Shown here one piece after another: positions 45,159 through 53,400 of a DNA stretch of 64,000 nt (position 1 is its first letter; each line of letters opens with the position of its first letter). This DNA comes from Halobacteriales archaeon (GTDB taxonomy: Archaea > Halobacteriota > Halobacteria > Halobacteriales > SKNY01): NCBI GenBank assembly GCA_007118975.1, contig SKQO01000060.1, positions 20,883 to 84,882 of the forward strand, read 5' to 3'. A program made the translations under genes and the position numbers. The notes under the pieces are model-generated. The model was not told the DNA's origin. It ran no database searches and was given only the letters and a program-made list of their open reading frames with translations.

Positions 45159-45692
45159 ATGAAGAACATAGACCGGTCAACGATTGCACTGATCCTCGGT
45201 ATCGCAGCGTTTGCGGTGGTCCTCGCAGCTGGATTGGTCGCCCTCGGGATGGTAAGCGACTCAGGTGGAAACGCGAGCGAGGAATACCCGTATGCAGCCT
45301 TTACGTTCACCGAAACCAACGTCACGATTCACACACCAAACGAATCATCATACGCGCGAGCCCTTGTCGTGGAGCACCGAGCCGGAATGGAGCTACCCCA
45401 AGACCAGGTGTATCTCCAGGTGAACGGAGAGCGTGCCTGGGATATCGAAGAACATGAGGGTGGGGGGAGTCGAACCGTCGCGACATGGAATCGGTCCGGC
45501 GACATCGTTACCATGGAATCGGCCCGAATCGTCGGATTTGGAGAGATCGAGGAGGGGGGCAACGTTGCCGTTGGGATGAACCGCAACGAGTTTCAGCTCC
45601 TCCAAGAAGGGGACGTGATCGAGGTGATGTGGGAAGAGCCCGGCGGTGAGCGACGGACTGTTCTTCAACGGTTCGAAGTCGAGAGCGAGTAA
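45159..45692 (+). CDS. Pilin-like exported protein
   Basis: A 177-residue protein with a short positively charged start (MKNIDR) and one long hydrophobic segment (STIALILGIAAFAVVLAAGL, residues 7-26), then an all-beta outside domain: YPYAAFTFTETNVTIHTPNE, VYLQVNGERAWDI, DIVTMESARIVGFGEIEEGG, VIEVMWEEPGGERRTVLQRF. The layout is that of archaeal type IV pilin-like proteins, in which a prepilin peptidase cuts just before the hydrophobic stretch. The usual cut-site sequence is not obvious, so it could instead be an N-terminally anchored surface protein. It is likely co-transcribed with the transmembrane regulator upstream. Confidence 0.72.
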   Translation: MKNIDRSTIALILGIAAFAVVLAAGLVALGMVSDSGGNASEEYPYAAFTFTETNVTIHTPNESSYARALVVEHRAGMELPQDQVYLQVNGERAWDIEEHEGGGSRTVATWNRSGDIVTMESARIVGFGEIEEGGNVAVGMNRNEFQLLQEGDVIEVMWEEPGGERRTVLQRFEVESE

Positions 45693-45919
45693 TCGACCTC
45701 TACCGAACAGGCGCACCAGCCCGGGACATGGGCAAACGACTTCACCACATTATGCGCTATAGCACGACTGCTGCAAGTTCTGCGGCCCGTTCGTGTGTAT
45801 AGCCGCGGATAATTCATTCATTCCTCTAAATATAAAACAGAGAGCGTGTTCCAACAGACCATTTGCAACGATTACAAACAATCTAACCATGCTTCTTATT
45901 GAAGTGAGTACCCGGTAGG

Positions 45920-46501
45920 ATGGAAGTTCGAGCCAGTGGACGCGGTGGGATCCGTGCGTCGCCTCGGGGTGGCGAGGTTGGGAAACGGCAGGACGATGAA
46001 GGAGGCAAATTGGCGATTATCGAGACAATCGCCTCCCGGGTAGGACAAGATTCACCGGTCACGATCACGCTGTGGCTTCGGGGGGATGCATCTCCGTCGA
46101 TTCAAGACCGCATCGATTGGGTGCTGGAACAGTTGCACCACGTAACGCACAGGACGCCTTCGACCGAGTTCAACGTGCGTGTCTGGGGATCCTACCTCCG
46201 ACACCCCAACGAATTGGACGAGGACGATCCGGAGGTGCAACAGCGGTGGTCGGCGTATGAAGCATTCGAAGCGTGGTCCGCGGAAAACGGGTGTAGCCTC
46301 GAACCGGCATTTCGTCGGAGGATTGAGCAGTCATACTTCGCAAAAGAGTCGTGCGAGATGATCCGACTTCCGCACATTACACTGGCGGTACGGAGCGAGG
46401 GGAATATTATCGGCGTCGCTCCGAGCGTTGTCGACGGAACCCCGATAACCGTCCCCGAAGTGCTCACTCGACTCCAGGCGGTCCCGGAGTCGGGGGAGTG
46501 A
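45920..46501 (+). CDS. Haloarchaeal HTH-domain-type protein of unknown role
   Basis: A 193-residue protein. After a basic, poorly conserved start of about 40 residues it has VTITLWLRGDASPSIQDRID, VLEQLHHVTH, FNVRVWGSYLRHP, YEAFEAWSAENGCSLEPAFR and MIRLPHITLAVRSEGNIIGV, ending with ITVPEVLTRLQAV. This order of strands and helices, with the fixed W-G, F-x-x-W, L-x-P-x-F and P-x-(I/M)-x-L-A-V positions, is a family I know from haloarchaea where it is annotated only as an HTH-type or hypothetical protein. No membrane segment. The first 30 residues may not be translated; no better start with a good upstream signal is obvious. Confidence 0.65.
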   Translation: MEVRASGRGGIRASPRGGEVGKRQDDEGGKLAIIETIASRVGQDSPVTITLWLRGDASPSIQDRIDWVLEQLHHVTHRTPSTEFNVRVWGSYLRHPNELDEDDPEVQQRWSAYEAFEAWSAENGCSLEPAFRRRIEQSYFAKESCEMIRLPHITLAVRSEGNIIGVAPSVVDGTPITVPEVLTRLQAVPESGE

Positions 46502-46946
46502 CACGAGAAGCTGTCGCACTGGGCCGCTGGCTGGCCCGCCCGATAGACCGGGACTGGCCTGACAATCCCCGGCCGTTAATGGTCCGGGGTCACTCGCCCC
46601 GCTGTCGGTGAACGGATGACCGCCTAGATCCGTTTCTGTACAAATTGTTGACCGTAGCGCCTGTGATCCCTCGCCATCGAGGGCGTCCACTGTCTCTCAA
46701 CGCCGAGCGCGTCATAGGGCTGGGACTAGTGTCGGATCGAGAAGATCGATAAGTTGGACCACCGATTTATCGGACGCACAGACGTTGCCCAGGTTGGTGG
46801 AGTTTCGGGTCCAGACGGGGCCGGGGAACCGTTCACCACACAAGGGAACATAAGGCAGAGAATATACCGTGTAAAACAATGAATAACTAATGAACGAGAA
46901 TCCAGTTAGTCAGTAGTATCATGTCCGGGATTAGGGGGCGGAGACA
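46502..46946. other. Intergenic region, no gene seen
   Basis: About 445 bases between two plus-strand genes. AT-rich sequence at 46855-46925 is the probable promoter of the gene at 46947. Confidence 0.35.
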
Positions 46947-47273
46947 ATGACGACAGGTTGTCAGCGGACGTCAGTTAATGTGATTCTTCGTGCACTGGCT
47001 GACGAGCAGCGTCGACATGTCATCGAGTGCCTCCGCAGCGCTGCCGAAGGGGTCGCTTCCCCCAACGAGATAGCCACGTACGTGTGTGACCAACACCCGA
47101 AATCCCGTGACCCGATGAAAGTGTCGAGCCGCCTACACCATTCAAGTTTTCCCGCGCTCGATGAGGCGGACCTGATCGAGTACGACGCCGATCGAGGTGT
47201 CGTGAGATACCGAGAGGTCCAGCTGGCCGAAGAAATTCTCGATTGTATCGAAGGCGAGAGACAGCATATGTGA
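46947..47273 (+). CDS. DUF7344-type winged-helix protein, soluble short form
   Basis: A 108-residue protein: VNVILRALADEQRRHVIECL (about 10-29), EGVASPNEIATYVCDQHP, MKVSSRLHHSSFPALDEADL and IEYDADRGVVRYREVQLAEE. It is the winged-helix part of the family without the membrane anchor. In the core the usual V-Y-I-x-L-Y-Q is replaced by M-K-V-S-S-R-L-H-H-S. Such short forms are expected to bind DNA. This is one of five family members in the window (others at 43169, 58025, 58654 and 60301). Confidence 0.82.
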   Translation: MTTGCQRTSVNVILRALADEQRRHVIECLRSAAEGVASPNEIATYVCDQHPKSRDPMKVSSRLHHSSFPALDEADLIEYDADRGVVRYREVQLAEEILDCIEGERQHM

Positions 47274-47388
47274 GCTCCTCCCCGATTACGGCCACGCACC
47301 CCACCGCACGGTACCTCTAGATGGGGATACATGCTAGTTTTCACCCGGCCGGCATGATAAGCGCAATGGGGGACGCCACGCCACCGTA

Positions 47389-47670
47389 TCACCCCTTGGA
47401 CAGGTGATTCCCGTTATGCTGCCCGAGAGACCACAGCGGTTCGAGATGGAAGTCTCTAAACGGAGGGGCATCGGATCCGGTATCGACCGAGGAGATGGGC
47501 GGACCGGCCGCCTTCGAGCCTGTCAAACTCCACCGCGACTCCGCGTGATTATCCGAATGGTATCGAACCTGTGTTGAGTAGGTAGTATCGAATGCGCGCC
47601 CGTCCTCAACAGTGACATTCCCTCCTGGGAGAAAGACCCCACCCCTGGCAAACGTATAGCGGCCGCCCAT
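47389..47670 (-). CDS. Small ORF, possible lamin-tail-like fragment
   Basis: A 93-residue frame with ATG start 29 bases after the stop of the TraB-like gene, on the same strand. RYTFARGGVFLPGGNVTVED resembles the Y-T-F-P-x-G-x-x-L-x-P-G-x-x-V-T-V core of lamin-tail domains, which occur in many haloarchaeal exported proteins. The rest (SRWSLTGSKAAGPPISSVDT) matches nothing I know, and the composition is less acidic than usual. It may be a small gene, the relic of a larger exported protein, or chance. Confidence 0.33.
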   Translation of the reverse strand: MGGRYTFARGGVFLPGGNVTVEDGRAFDTTYSTQVRYHSDNHAESRWSLTGSKAAGPPISSVDTGSDAPPFRDFHLEPLWSLGQHNGNHLSKG

Positions 47671-47699
47671 TGACGGTAGAAAAGTCCTGCCTGCCCCGA

Positions 47700-48452
47700 T
47701 CAGCCATCCACAGCAGGGAGGTCGTTTCCCTCCGACAACTGTCGCAGACGTTTCGTAACCGGGTCAAGGTGATCCCGACCGACCACGGCAACCACCTCTT
47801 GGTTCGAGAACATAGTCAACTGCGTGGCCATGTGATCCTCCCGCACCCGATCGATAATCACTGCCTCACGAGGTTGCGGCAGCAACTCGAGTACTGATCG
47901 CGCCTGCCCGAGTCGCCTTCGTTCGTCGGCGGCTTGGGTGGCAGGATCGTGGAGTCTACCGCGTTCCGGTTCTCTGCCCGTATCAGTCCGGCGCCGATTC
48001 CTCCCGCCAAGCGGGCCCAATGACGCCTCGAGGCGATACCCCAACGTCGTGCCAAACAGTCGACAGAGCCGACGAAGGGTCGCACTCACCGTCGATGCCG
48101 ACGGTTGCTCGGCAAAAAGCGTGGAAATCAGGCGAGTTATGAACGAGCGAGAAGGTCCATCGATACCGATATGAGTGCTCCCCCGGGTGGCCTGGATGGC
48201 CGCGCTCATTTCCCCACCGGCCGTTGGGGGCGTTTGACTGGTGTTTGCCCATTGCCGATAGAGCGGGACAGCCAGTGGTGGGATCTCCAGGGCGACGACA
48301 TCTGGCTCACGATCCATCACGATTCGCCGGGTACGGTACACACTCGCCGGATGATCGTGGACGACGCCCACCAGCGTGACCGAATACGAACCAGCGGCTA
48401 CGCGACGGATGTGTTCATCGGTCACGCGCGGGTCCGATCCATCGACGCCCAT
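47700..48452 (-). CDS. TraB/GumN (PrgY) family protein
   Basis: A 250-residue protein. SVTLVGVVHDHPASVYRTRR (about 25-44) followed by IVMDREPDVVALEIPP matches the start of TraB/PrgY proteins (G-x-x-H-x-x-x-x-S, then R-P-D-x-V-x-x-E-L). AVIIDRVREDHMATQLTMF and VVAVVGRDHLDPVTKRL (about 193-235) give the later blocks: R-D-x-x-M-A and V-V-G-x-x-H. The His and Glu residues resemble a metalloprotease-type site as in the Tiki/TraB/GumN clan. It has no membrane segments, unlike full archaeal TraB proteins, so it represents the catalytic half only. Substrate unknown. Confidence 0.78.
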   Translation of the reverse strand: MGVDGSDPRVTDEHIRRVAAGSYSVTLVGVVHDHPASVYRTRRIVMDREPDVVALEIPPLAVPLYRQWANTSQTPPTAGGEMSAAIQATRGSTHIGIDGPSRSFITRLISTLFAEQPSASTVSATLRRLCRLFGTTLGYRLEASLGPLGGRNRRRTDTGREPERGRLHDPATQAADERRRLGQARSVLELLPQPREAVIIDRVREDHMATQLTMFSNQEVVAVVGRDHLDPVTKRLRQLSEGNDLPAVDG

Positions 48453-48669
48453 GCCAGCGTATTAACCGTACCATAACCCTGCTCCCTCAGATTATTTAGG
48501 TATTTATCTTTGCTGACGTCCCTGTGTGCACCGAAATAATATTTGAAAAGTGAGGATTCTACGTTCGTTGGACCACCACGATAGGCCCGCCAAGAACGGA
48601 TCTATCGCGAGGTGAGACGCCGCGCCTTATCAGCGGGAAAAGATTGTTGTGAGTACTTCGGTCGCCCGC

Positions 48670-48903
48670 TCAGTGACTTAACCGCACTTCGTCGTCAGTC
48701 ACCGTCTCTATGTGGCTTTCCTCGAGTAGGTAATCGTCGTCATCGGTGTCCATCCAACCGAGACGGGATTTGATACTGTCCGCGAGACCCGGATCCGGAT
48801 CGACGCGGATGTGGCCGTGATCGACGGCCGATACCATACCGATCTGTTCGCCGTCTCTGTTGACGACCTTCTTGCCGACGTCGTCTTGGGTGAGTGTTGG
48901 CAT
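48670..48903 (-). CDS. PRC-barrel domain protein
   Basis: A 77-residue protein started at the ATG at 48903 (a start 5 codons earlier is also open). MPTLTQDDVGKKVVNRDGEQ, then IGMVSAVDHGHIRVDPDPGL and a final SHIETVTDDEVRL show the small beta barrel of PRC domains. The same type occurs as stand-alone proteins in haloarchaea, with proposed roles in RNA processing or cell division (CdpB-like) or as adaptors. Very acidic. It is transcribed alone. Confidence 0.85.
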   Translation of the reverse strand: MPTLTQDDVGKKVVNRDGEQIGMVSAVDHGHIRVDPDPGLADSIKSRLGWMDTDDDDYLLEESHIETVTDDEVRLSH

Positions 48904-49516
48904 TGTTGACCTCGTCACACCAAATCCTCGAGAGAGCCATTGTAACGATCATACTACCAAATCCGCCCCAATATCGTGGCCGTCTCTCCACGCAGCCCGT
49001 CGCAAGAACGCGACAACCGAGGGCAACTGCTCCAAGTGTCGACCCTCCGAGTGAACCTCATTCGTGCAAGGTGTGGTAACCTTAAACATTGATTCCGGGT
49101 GATGTACACGGGAAACGCCCGGGAGGAGATCAGTCCATCACCATCTCTCGACACTTCGCCATTGTACTGAACAGCCGGTAGCGGCCTGCCATCAGTGATC
49201 TCCTGAGTTCACATTGTTCGCCGGTCATCCACATCGACGCAAGAAGCCACTCTCCTTGAGGGTGGGACGTCCAAATTCAGTCAGGTGCGTGAATTTCGTG
49301 GGACGACTGGGGGCTCGGTCAAGCCAACAACAGGGACCTTGGACGGCCCACCGACGGCAGAACGTTTCTGATTTCGTCGGTTCTGGCTTGATTGGAATTG
49401 TCCTTTTCGACGACCAGTTCAGCCTTTTCAAATTGGCGTGAAGCGTGGCTATGTTTCGACCGATCAGCGCACGAACGCCTCCACCGATGGTGTGGAGTCG
49501 AAACGTACCGTACCGT
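48904..49516. other. Long intergenic region, no clear gene
   Basis: About 610 bases between two minus-strand genes. Frames on both strands around 49214-49644 (75-139 codons) are Arg/Ser-rich without known motifs and partly overlap the HalOD1 gene. A lost gene is possible; none can be supported. Confidence 0.35.
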
Positions 49517-49873
49517 TCAATCTGAGGTGCCGCGAGAAGAAGGAACGATCGAAGAGGTGGTAACATCCGCCGATTCATCACCAAGCGAGAAGAGTTGAAG
49601 AGTGTCGTCCCCCGAGATGATGACACAGTATCCTTCGTATTCAAATGAGACGCTGACTGCGGCAGCCGGCGGTGATCGGGCAGACCGTATCAATTCGTCG
49701 AGAAATTCCGGATCAATGGCATCGAAGAGCGGGGCGAGTTCAGTCGGATCGACTTCCTTATCTCGCGCGATGGCATGTAAAATCCGTTCACTCGGTAATC
49801 GGGTGCTACGACGGGTGGACCGACTGTGTTCACCAGTCATAACAACATGTAATGTAATGCGATTTTCGGACAT
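49517..49873 (-). CDS. Stand-alone HalOD1 output-domain protein
   Basis: A 118-residue protein from the ATG at 49873; a GTG seven codons upstream is possible. LPSERILHAIARDKEVDPTE, LAPLFDAIDPEFLDELIRSA and VSFEYEGYCVIISGDD show the HalOD1 domain at about residues 25-90: helix with V-D-P-x-E-L, then L-F-D-x-I-D-P-x-x-L, then a beta hairpin of type F-x-Y-x-G-Y-x-V. The N-terminal 25 residues and the Ser-rich tail are variable. It follows the same plan as the genes at 42018, 51787 and 56378. Confidence 0.85.
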   Translation of the reverse strand: MSENRITLHVVMTGEHSRSTRRSTRLPSERILHAIARDKEVDPTELAPLFDAIDPEFLDELIRSARSPPAAAVSVSFEYEGYCVIISGDDTLQLFSLGDESADVTTSSIVPSSRGTSD

Positions 49874-50088
49874 GCATTCGTCCGGGCGGGCCACCTCGTC
49901 GAAGTTGGTACCGACTGCACGGCTGATTGGTGCGTATCATCGTGAATATAGTCCGTATAGACCCGAACGGTGCGGATGATATAGTGATGACGTGGTCGTG
50001 ATACCACTATTTATAGGGAATTCGGGAAAAACTCGCTCTCCACCGACACATTTGCGAACAGTTTCGGCCCGTGCAGCCGAGTAAGAAG

Positions 50089-50125
50089 TTGACACCCACC
50101 CCCACGTACACGGGGAGGAATCCTG
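50089..50125 (-). mobile_element. Remnant of an IS200/IS605 (IS1341, TnpB-type) right end
   Basis: On the minus strand the run GGATTCC, then the hairpin CCCCGTGTACGTGGGG, then a G-rich step ending GTGTCAA is the form I know for right ends of haloarchaeal TnpB-only elements (stem-loop between AGGATTCC and TGTCAA). The hairpin pairs better as minus-strand RNA (G-U pairs) than as plus-strand RNA. No tnpB frame is left upstream, so it is a decayed end. Confidence 0.45.
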
Positions 50126-50566
50126 AGCGTTGGAGATTTCAGGTTTGAAGTCTCACCGAGCATCCACTTCGTTGCGAATCCGTGGGGCCGCTCGCGGACT
50201 CTGACAGGTGAGACTGCTGGGAGTGCCAAGCCTCCGGGTACTCCTATCCTCGGTCGTATTCGGACTCCCAGAATTTTTTGTGCCTCGGGGAGTCCGGCAA
50301 ACTGCGACGGACTCGGAGTTGCGTTTTATGGTGTTTATAGCAGTCAACTCCAGACCGACTCTGTGAGAATCGGGCGGTCATCGGCTGGTTCCGATTACTG
50401 TCTCATGGCTCGGGGCGAACAGGTCGCCATCGCAGGTCTGGCGGGAATCGCTCCATTCCACACGGATTCGTTCACCTACATAGAGTTTCCCGTCACTTCA
50501 ACGTAGGGATTGGGAAATCTCAGACCGGATATCGAACGTGGATTGAATCACTGTTGTCGGATTCAT

Positions 50567-50586
50567 CCTGCGGCTAAACCCGCAGG
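50567..50586. repeat. Hairpin, 7-bp stem with 6-base loop
   Basis: CCTGCGG at 50567-50573 pairs with CCGCAGG at 50580-50586 around the loop ctaaac. The context (gattcat before, ggtatgcac after) vaguely resembles the IS200/IS605-type end nearby, so it may be another remnant. Confidence 0.4.
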
Positions 50587-50764
50587 TATGCACCTCATTA
50601 CTGTAGAATCCGACGGTTGCTAAAGAATTCGTGTTACTGACCCACACGACTGCCCGTAGCATCGGGTAAAACGCATCACCTCGAAAACGTATCATGACCG
50701 GATGAGGTCGGCATCCGCCAGCGAACGAACTCATCCAACGATTTCACGACGAGCTCACTCTTTC

Positions 50765-51448
50765 TCATGACTCCTCGTGAACGAGCGTGTTTGCGAGTAG
50801 ATTACGGTGACCACGTCGGAGCCGGGTGGACAGCGCATTTCGCGACAGTTCGAGTTGGTCGGCCAGTTCCGTCAGATTTGTCTTGCGAGGAACCGCGAAA
50901 TACCCTGCATGGAACGCGGCCTCGAGAGCTTCCTGCTGTGCCTCCGTGACGCCATACGAACCGCGTGATTCCGCATTTTCTGGAGAATACAACCGACGAG
51001 TGTCGAATCGAATGCCGTGCTTGCGCGTGTAGTCGTGAAACGCTGAAAGCGCTTCATGATTCGGGAAGAGCACCGTTACCATCCAATCTCCCGGGTTCTC
51101 TACCGTTGCTTCCAGAACGGTCCCATCGACGTGACGAACCGCGGCGATGAAATCAGGGACTTCCATGTGCCACTGGATGTTATAAAACCGTTCTTCTTCC
51201 TCAGAGAGGTCGGCATCTTCGTTGACATCCTGGTTCTCCAATCGCTCGACGCTTCCGACGGACCCGTTTTGCCGAATTTCCCGCTCGAAATCGTCGAGAT
51301 CCTCACCGGCTGCCCAGAAATACGGCGTGATAAAATCCTTTGAGCTCACCACCCTGGTGATCTCCACGCGGATGTCCTCGACGGCCGACAGGCAGTTTTT
51401 CAGCAGAAATCCTTCCAAGGGGACGGAAAATTCGCCTAATGCACTCAT
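50765..51448 (-). CDS. Bat-type HTH-10 transcriptional regulator
   Basis: A 227-residue protein. The N-terminal 155 residues form a beta-rich input region (FSVPLEGFLLKNCLSAVEDI, PGDWMVTVLFPNHEALSAFH). The C-terminal HTH-10 is clear: VTEAQQEALEAAFHAGYFAV (about 165-184), TNLTELADQLELSRNALSTR (about 189-208), then LRRGHRNLLANTL. It lacks PAS or GAF domains, so its ligand or signal is read by the small N-terminal domain. Such regulators typically control single nearby operons. It is separated from the HalOD1 gene downstream by a long broken region. Confidence 0.88.
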   Translation of the reverse strand: MSALGEFSVPLEGFLLKNCLSAVEDIRVEITRVVSSKDFITPYFWAAGEDLDDFEREIRQNGSVGSVERLENQDVNEDADLSEEEERFYNIQWHMEVPDFIAAVRHVDGTVLEATVENPGDWMVTVLFPNHEALSAFHDYTRKHGIRFDTRRLYSPENAESRGSYGVTEAQQEALEAAFHAGYFAVPRKTNLTELADQLELSRNALSTRLRRGHRNLLANTLVHEES

Positions 51449-51786
51449 ATCCGTGTAATATGATACTGTACATGCTACATCCCCATTGATCTGTGGGTCC
51501 GATCATCGATCGTGCGCGAGAACACTGATATGCGGTGCCGGTGAGCCGCTCCCCAGTGGCCGAGGCCCGTCCACGGCAATTGTGCTACAATTCGTCCAGA
51601 AAAAGCAGGCACCAAGAGGGTCAGGCTGACAATCACTTCACCATGCAGCCCTGTTGAAACGTTCTCGTAAAGCGAGCTCAAATCCACGCTCGAGACGATT
51701 CATCGCTCTTCACCACTCGATGATGTCTACACCCGCAGTTCAATAGACCTTTATTCACTGGATAACGCACTAATATAATAGGAATC
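51449..51786. other. Divergent intergenic region
   Basis: About 340 bases between the HTH-10 gene and the HalOD1 gene at 51787. AT-rich tttattcac (51751 on) and actaatataatagg (51769 on) are promoter candidates for the plus-strand gene. No gene seen. Confidence 0.35.
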
Positions 51787-52143
51787 ATGAACAGCAACGG
51801 GCAACCAACCGGACAGTCGAGTGTCCCAACGGCGGCACCGGAAGGTGCCCCTCGCTACGTCGTCTATCACGATTTCGACGGACCATCCGAGCTTACCACG
51901 ACGCTGGTCCATGCCATCTCCGACGTCACCGGAATCAACGTCAGCGAGACCGAATTCACCCTCAGCGACTTTGTCAATGCGGATGCCCTGAACCAGCTTT
52001 TCCGCCCGAAGCCGGACGGGACACTTCGTGCGAGCGGGCGCTATCAGTGCACCATCTGGGGTTGTGAAGTCAATGTCTTCAGCGACGGACAGATCACGAT
52101 TCAACCTCCAACCGAACGGCAGATCGCAGTTGGCAGTCGCTGA
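51787..52143 (+). CDS. Stand-alone HalOD1 output-domain protein
   Basis: A 118-residue protein. A polar start of about 30 residues is followed by LTTTLVHAISDVTGINVSET, FTLSDFVNADALNQLFRPKP and CTIWGCEVNVFSDGQITIQP, a HalOD1 domain at about residues 35-110. The N-A-D-A-L-N-x-L-F signature is intact. It may share a transcript with the small gene at 52258, 114 bases downstream, although an AT-rich stretch just before that gene suggests it has its own promoter. Confidence 0.86.
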   Translation: MNSNGQPTGQSSVPTAAPEGAPRYVVYHDFDGPSELTTTLVHAISDVTGINVSETEFTLSDFVNADALNQLFRPKPDGTLRASGRYQCTIWGCEVNVFSDGQITIQPPTERQIAVGSR

Positions 52144-52257
52144 TCGAATGATCCAGATGTCGGAGCGGAAGGATTTCACGATGATATGGGCCGACGATCA
52201 CGTTGTAGATTGAACATAACTAATCGGCTATCATCGGATGTTCCCAGCGGTGATACG

Positions 52258-52539
52258 ATGCAAGTAGTTTGCTTAGACGGTACCGTAATCCACTGTGACA
52301 AGTTTCGCGCAATCGACGCGGGCGTGTTGACATTCGAGGGGGCGGCCGGAGGTGAAGACGAGGAGGAAGCAATCGGGTTTGTTCCACACGAAGAACTCCG
52401 GTACGTCCTTCCAGAGGATGTCCAGCCCGGCACCCCTGTAGGTGCTCAACAGCAAGCAACCCCTGCGCCACAAGGGACTGGTCAATGGGTACAAGGCCAG
52501 CCAGCACAGCAACAAGAACACCAACAACCGCAATCCTGA
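52258..52539 (+). CDS. Small haloarchaeal protein with Gln/Pro-rich tail
   Basis: A 93-residue protein from the ATG at 52258; the frame is open further upstream but without coding character. MQVVCLDGTVIHCDKFRAID and GVLTFEGAAGG form a small beta domain, then a run of acidic residues, EEAIGFVPHEELRYVLPEDV, and a tail made mostly of Q, P, A and G. It resembles small stand-alone haloarchaeal proteins of unknown function that start with this strand pattern (a Sm- or SH3-like barrel is a possibility). Probably soluble. Confidence 0.65.
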   Translation: MQVVCLDGTVIHCDKFRAIDAGVLTFEGAAGGEDEEEAIGFVPHEELRYVLPEDVQPGTPVGAQQQATPAPQGTGQWVQGQPAQQQEHQQPQS

Positions 52540-53400
52540 ATCGGGAGACTTCCTACGGAGACACGGAGGATCCGAGTCCAGGAGCATCCTCAAGCTGACG
52601 GTACAGTGGGAATCAGTGGGAAACCCGCTCGGAATCAGTTCCCGGGCGACCGGGGGCGGCGGGGTCGGCGAGCTCGGAGTGAAACACGTTCACACCTGGG
52701 ATGTCGGGGAGTGCGACGGTTGCGAAACGGGTGGGCGAGCGGGGAAGAACTTCCGGGTACGTGTCGAACTTGAGTATTTTTGTCCGAATGTGGGTTCTCA
52801 TCGGGTGAATTTCGTGGTTCGCGGGGGTTAGAACGTTTATCCGGGGAGCGTGGAGCGCGTGGCTGCCTGGATTTTCGTTGTGTCCTGATCGGATGGACGC
52901 GCCACCCGGCAGGGATCGCCTCCCCGAATACCGAAAAGGGGCCCCCAAGTTCGTCTCGCCTCGAACGTGCGCGTCGAAGATTTTCGCGTGAACTCCGAAG
53001 CGGTCGTTCCACGTGCCTTCGCTCCTCGTAGCGATTGAGCATCACGTCCCGAGTCACGTGCCATCCACCTGGTTAAGATCATCCAATACCCAAGAATACC
53101 GGAGAGATTGGGGCGGAATCGCCCCCAATCCGAACGGTCTCGATCATTGATCGGTCAGGTGGGCGACTCGGACGCCGGAACTCTCGTACTCCGATACATT
53201 CGTCCTAACTAACCGAACACATAGTCTGCTCTGGAGCATGCGCGACGAGCACGCGAACAGGCAGCTAAAATTCAAAGTGGAGCGTATGCAATGGCGTTAT
53301 TTCACCTGGGTGCGAACGGGGTGGCCTTGCGGGTACCAGAGAAGCAGGCACGGAGAACACCTCTATCAGCCCGACCAGCCAAATCCGTTGTAATCTCGCC
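52540..53400. other. Long region without a certain gene
   Basis: About 860 bases. On the minus strand one short frame (listed separately, 52613-52801) has good third-position GC; on the plus strand a frame ending at 52831 has CxxC and an aromatic/Cys pattern (ECDGCETGG, YFCPNVG). Both cannot be real. The left side has no known motif, and the region may be a decayed gene. Confidence 0.35.
52613..52801 (-). CDS. Possible small gene or 3' remnant
   Basis: A 62-residue frame reading MRTHIRTKILKFDTYPEVLP and continuing ATVALPDIPGVNVFHSEL. Codon third positions are strongly G/C, as in real genes here, but no family is recognised and upstream sequence in other frames also looks coding, as if a longer gene had been broken. 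Low confidence. Confidence 0.2.
   Translation of the reverse strand: MRTHIRTKILKFDTYPEVLPRSPTRFATVALPDIPGVNVFHSELADPAAPGRPGTDSERVSH

Larger units (their letters stand above)
49874..50764. other. Long region without an intact gene, with element remnants
   Basis: About 890 bases. It holds the IS200/IS605-type end at 50089-50125 and a hairpin at 50567-50586, listed separately. Repeated words such as actcccag / ggactccc occur at 50210-50300. Reading frames are short and broken. It looks like the remains of inserted elements. Confidence 0.45.

Noticed and set aside
52442..52831. 129-codon plus-strand frame with CxxC
   Set aside because: Its first part overlaps the better-supported gene at 52258 out of frame, and the minus-strand frame over the right part has better codon pattern; no certain call possible.
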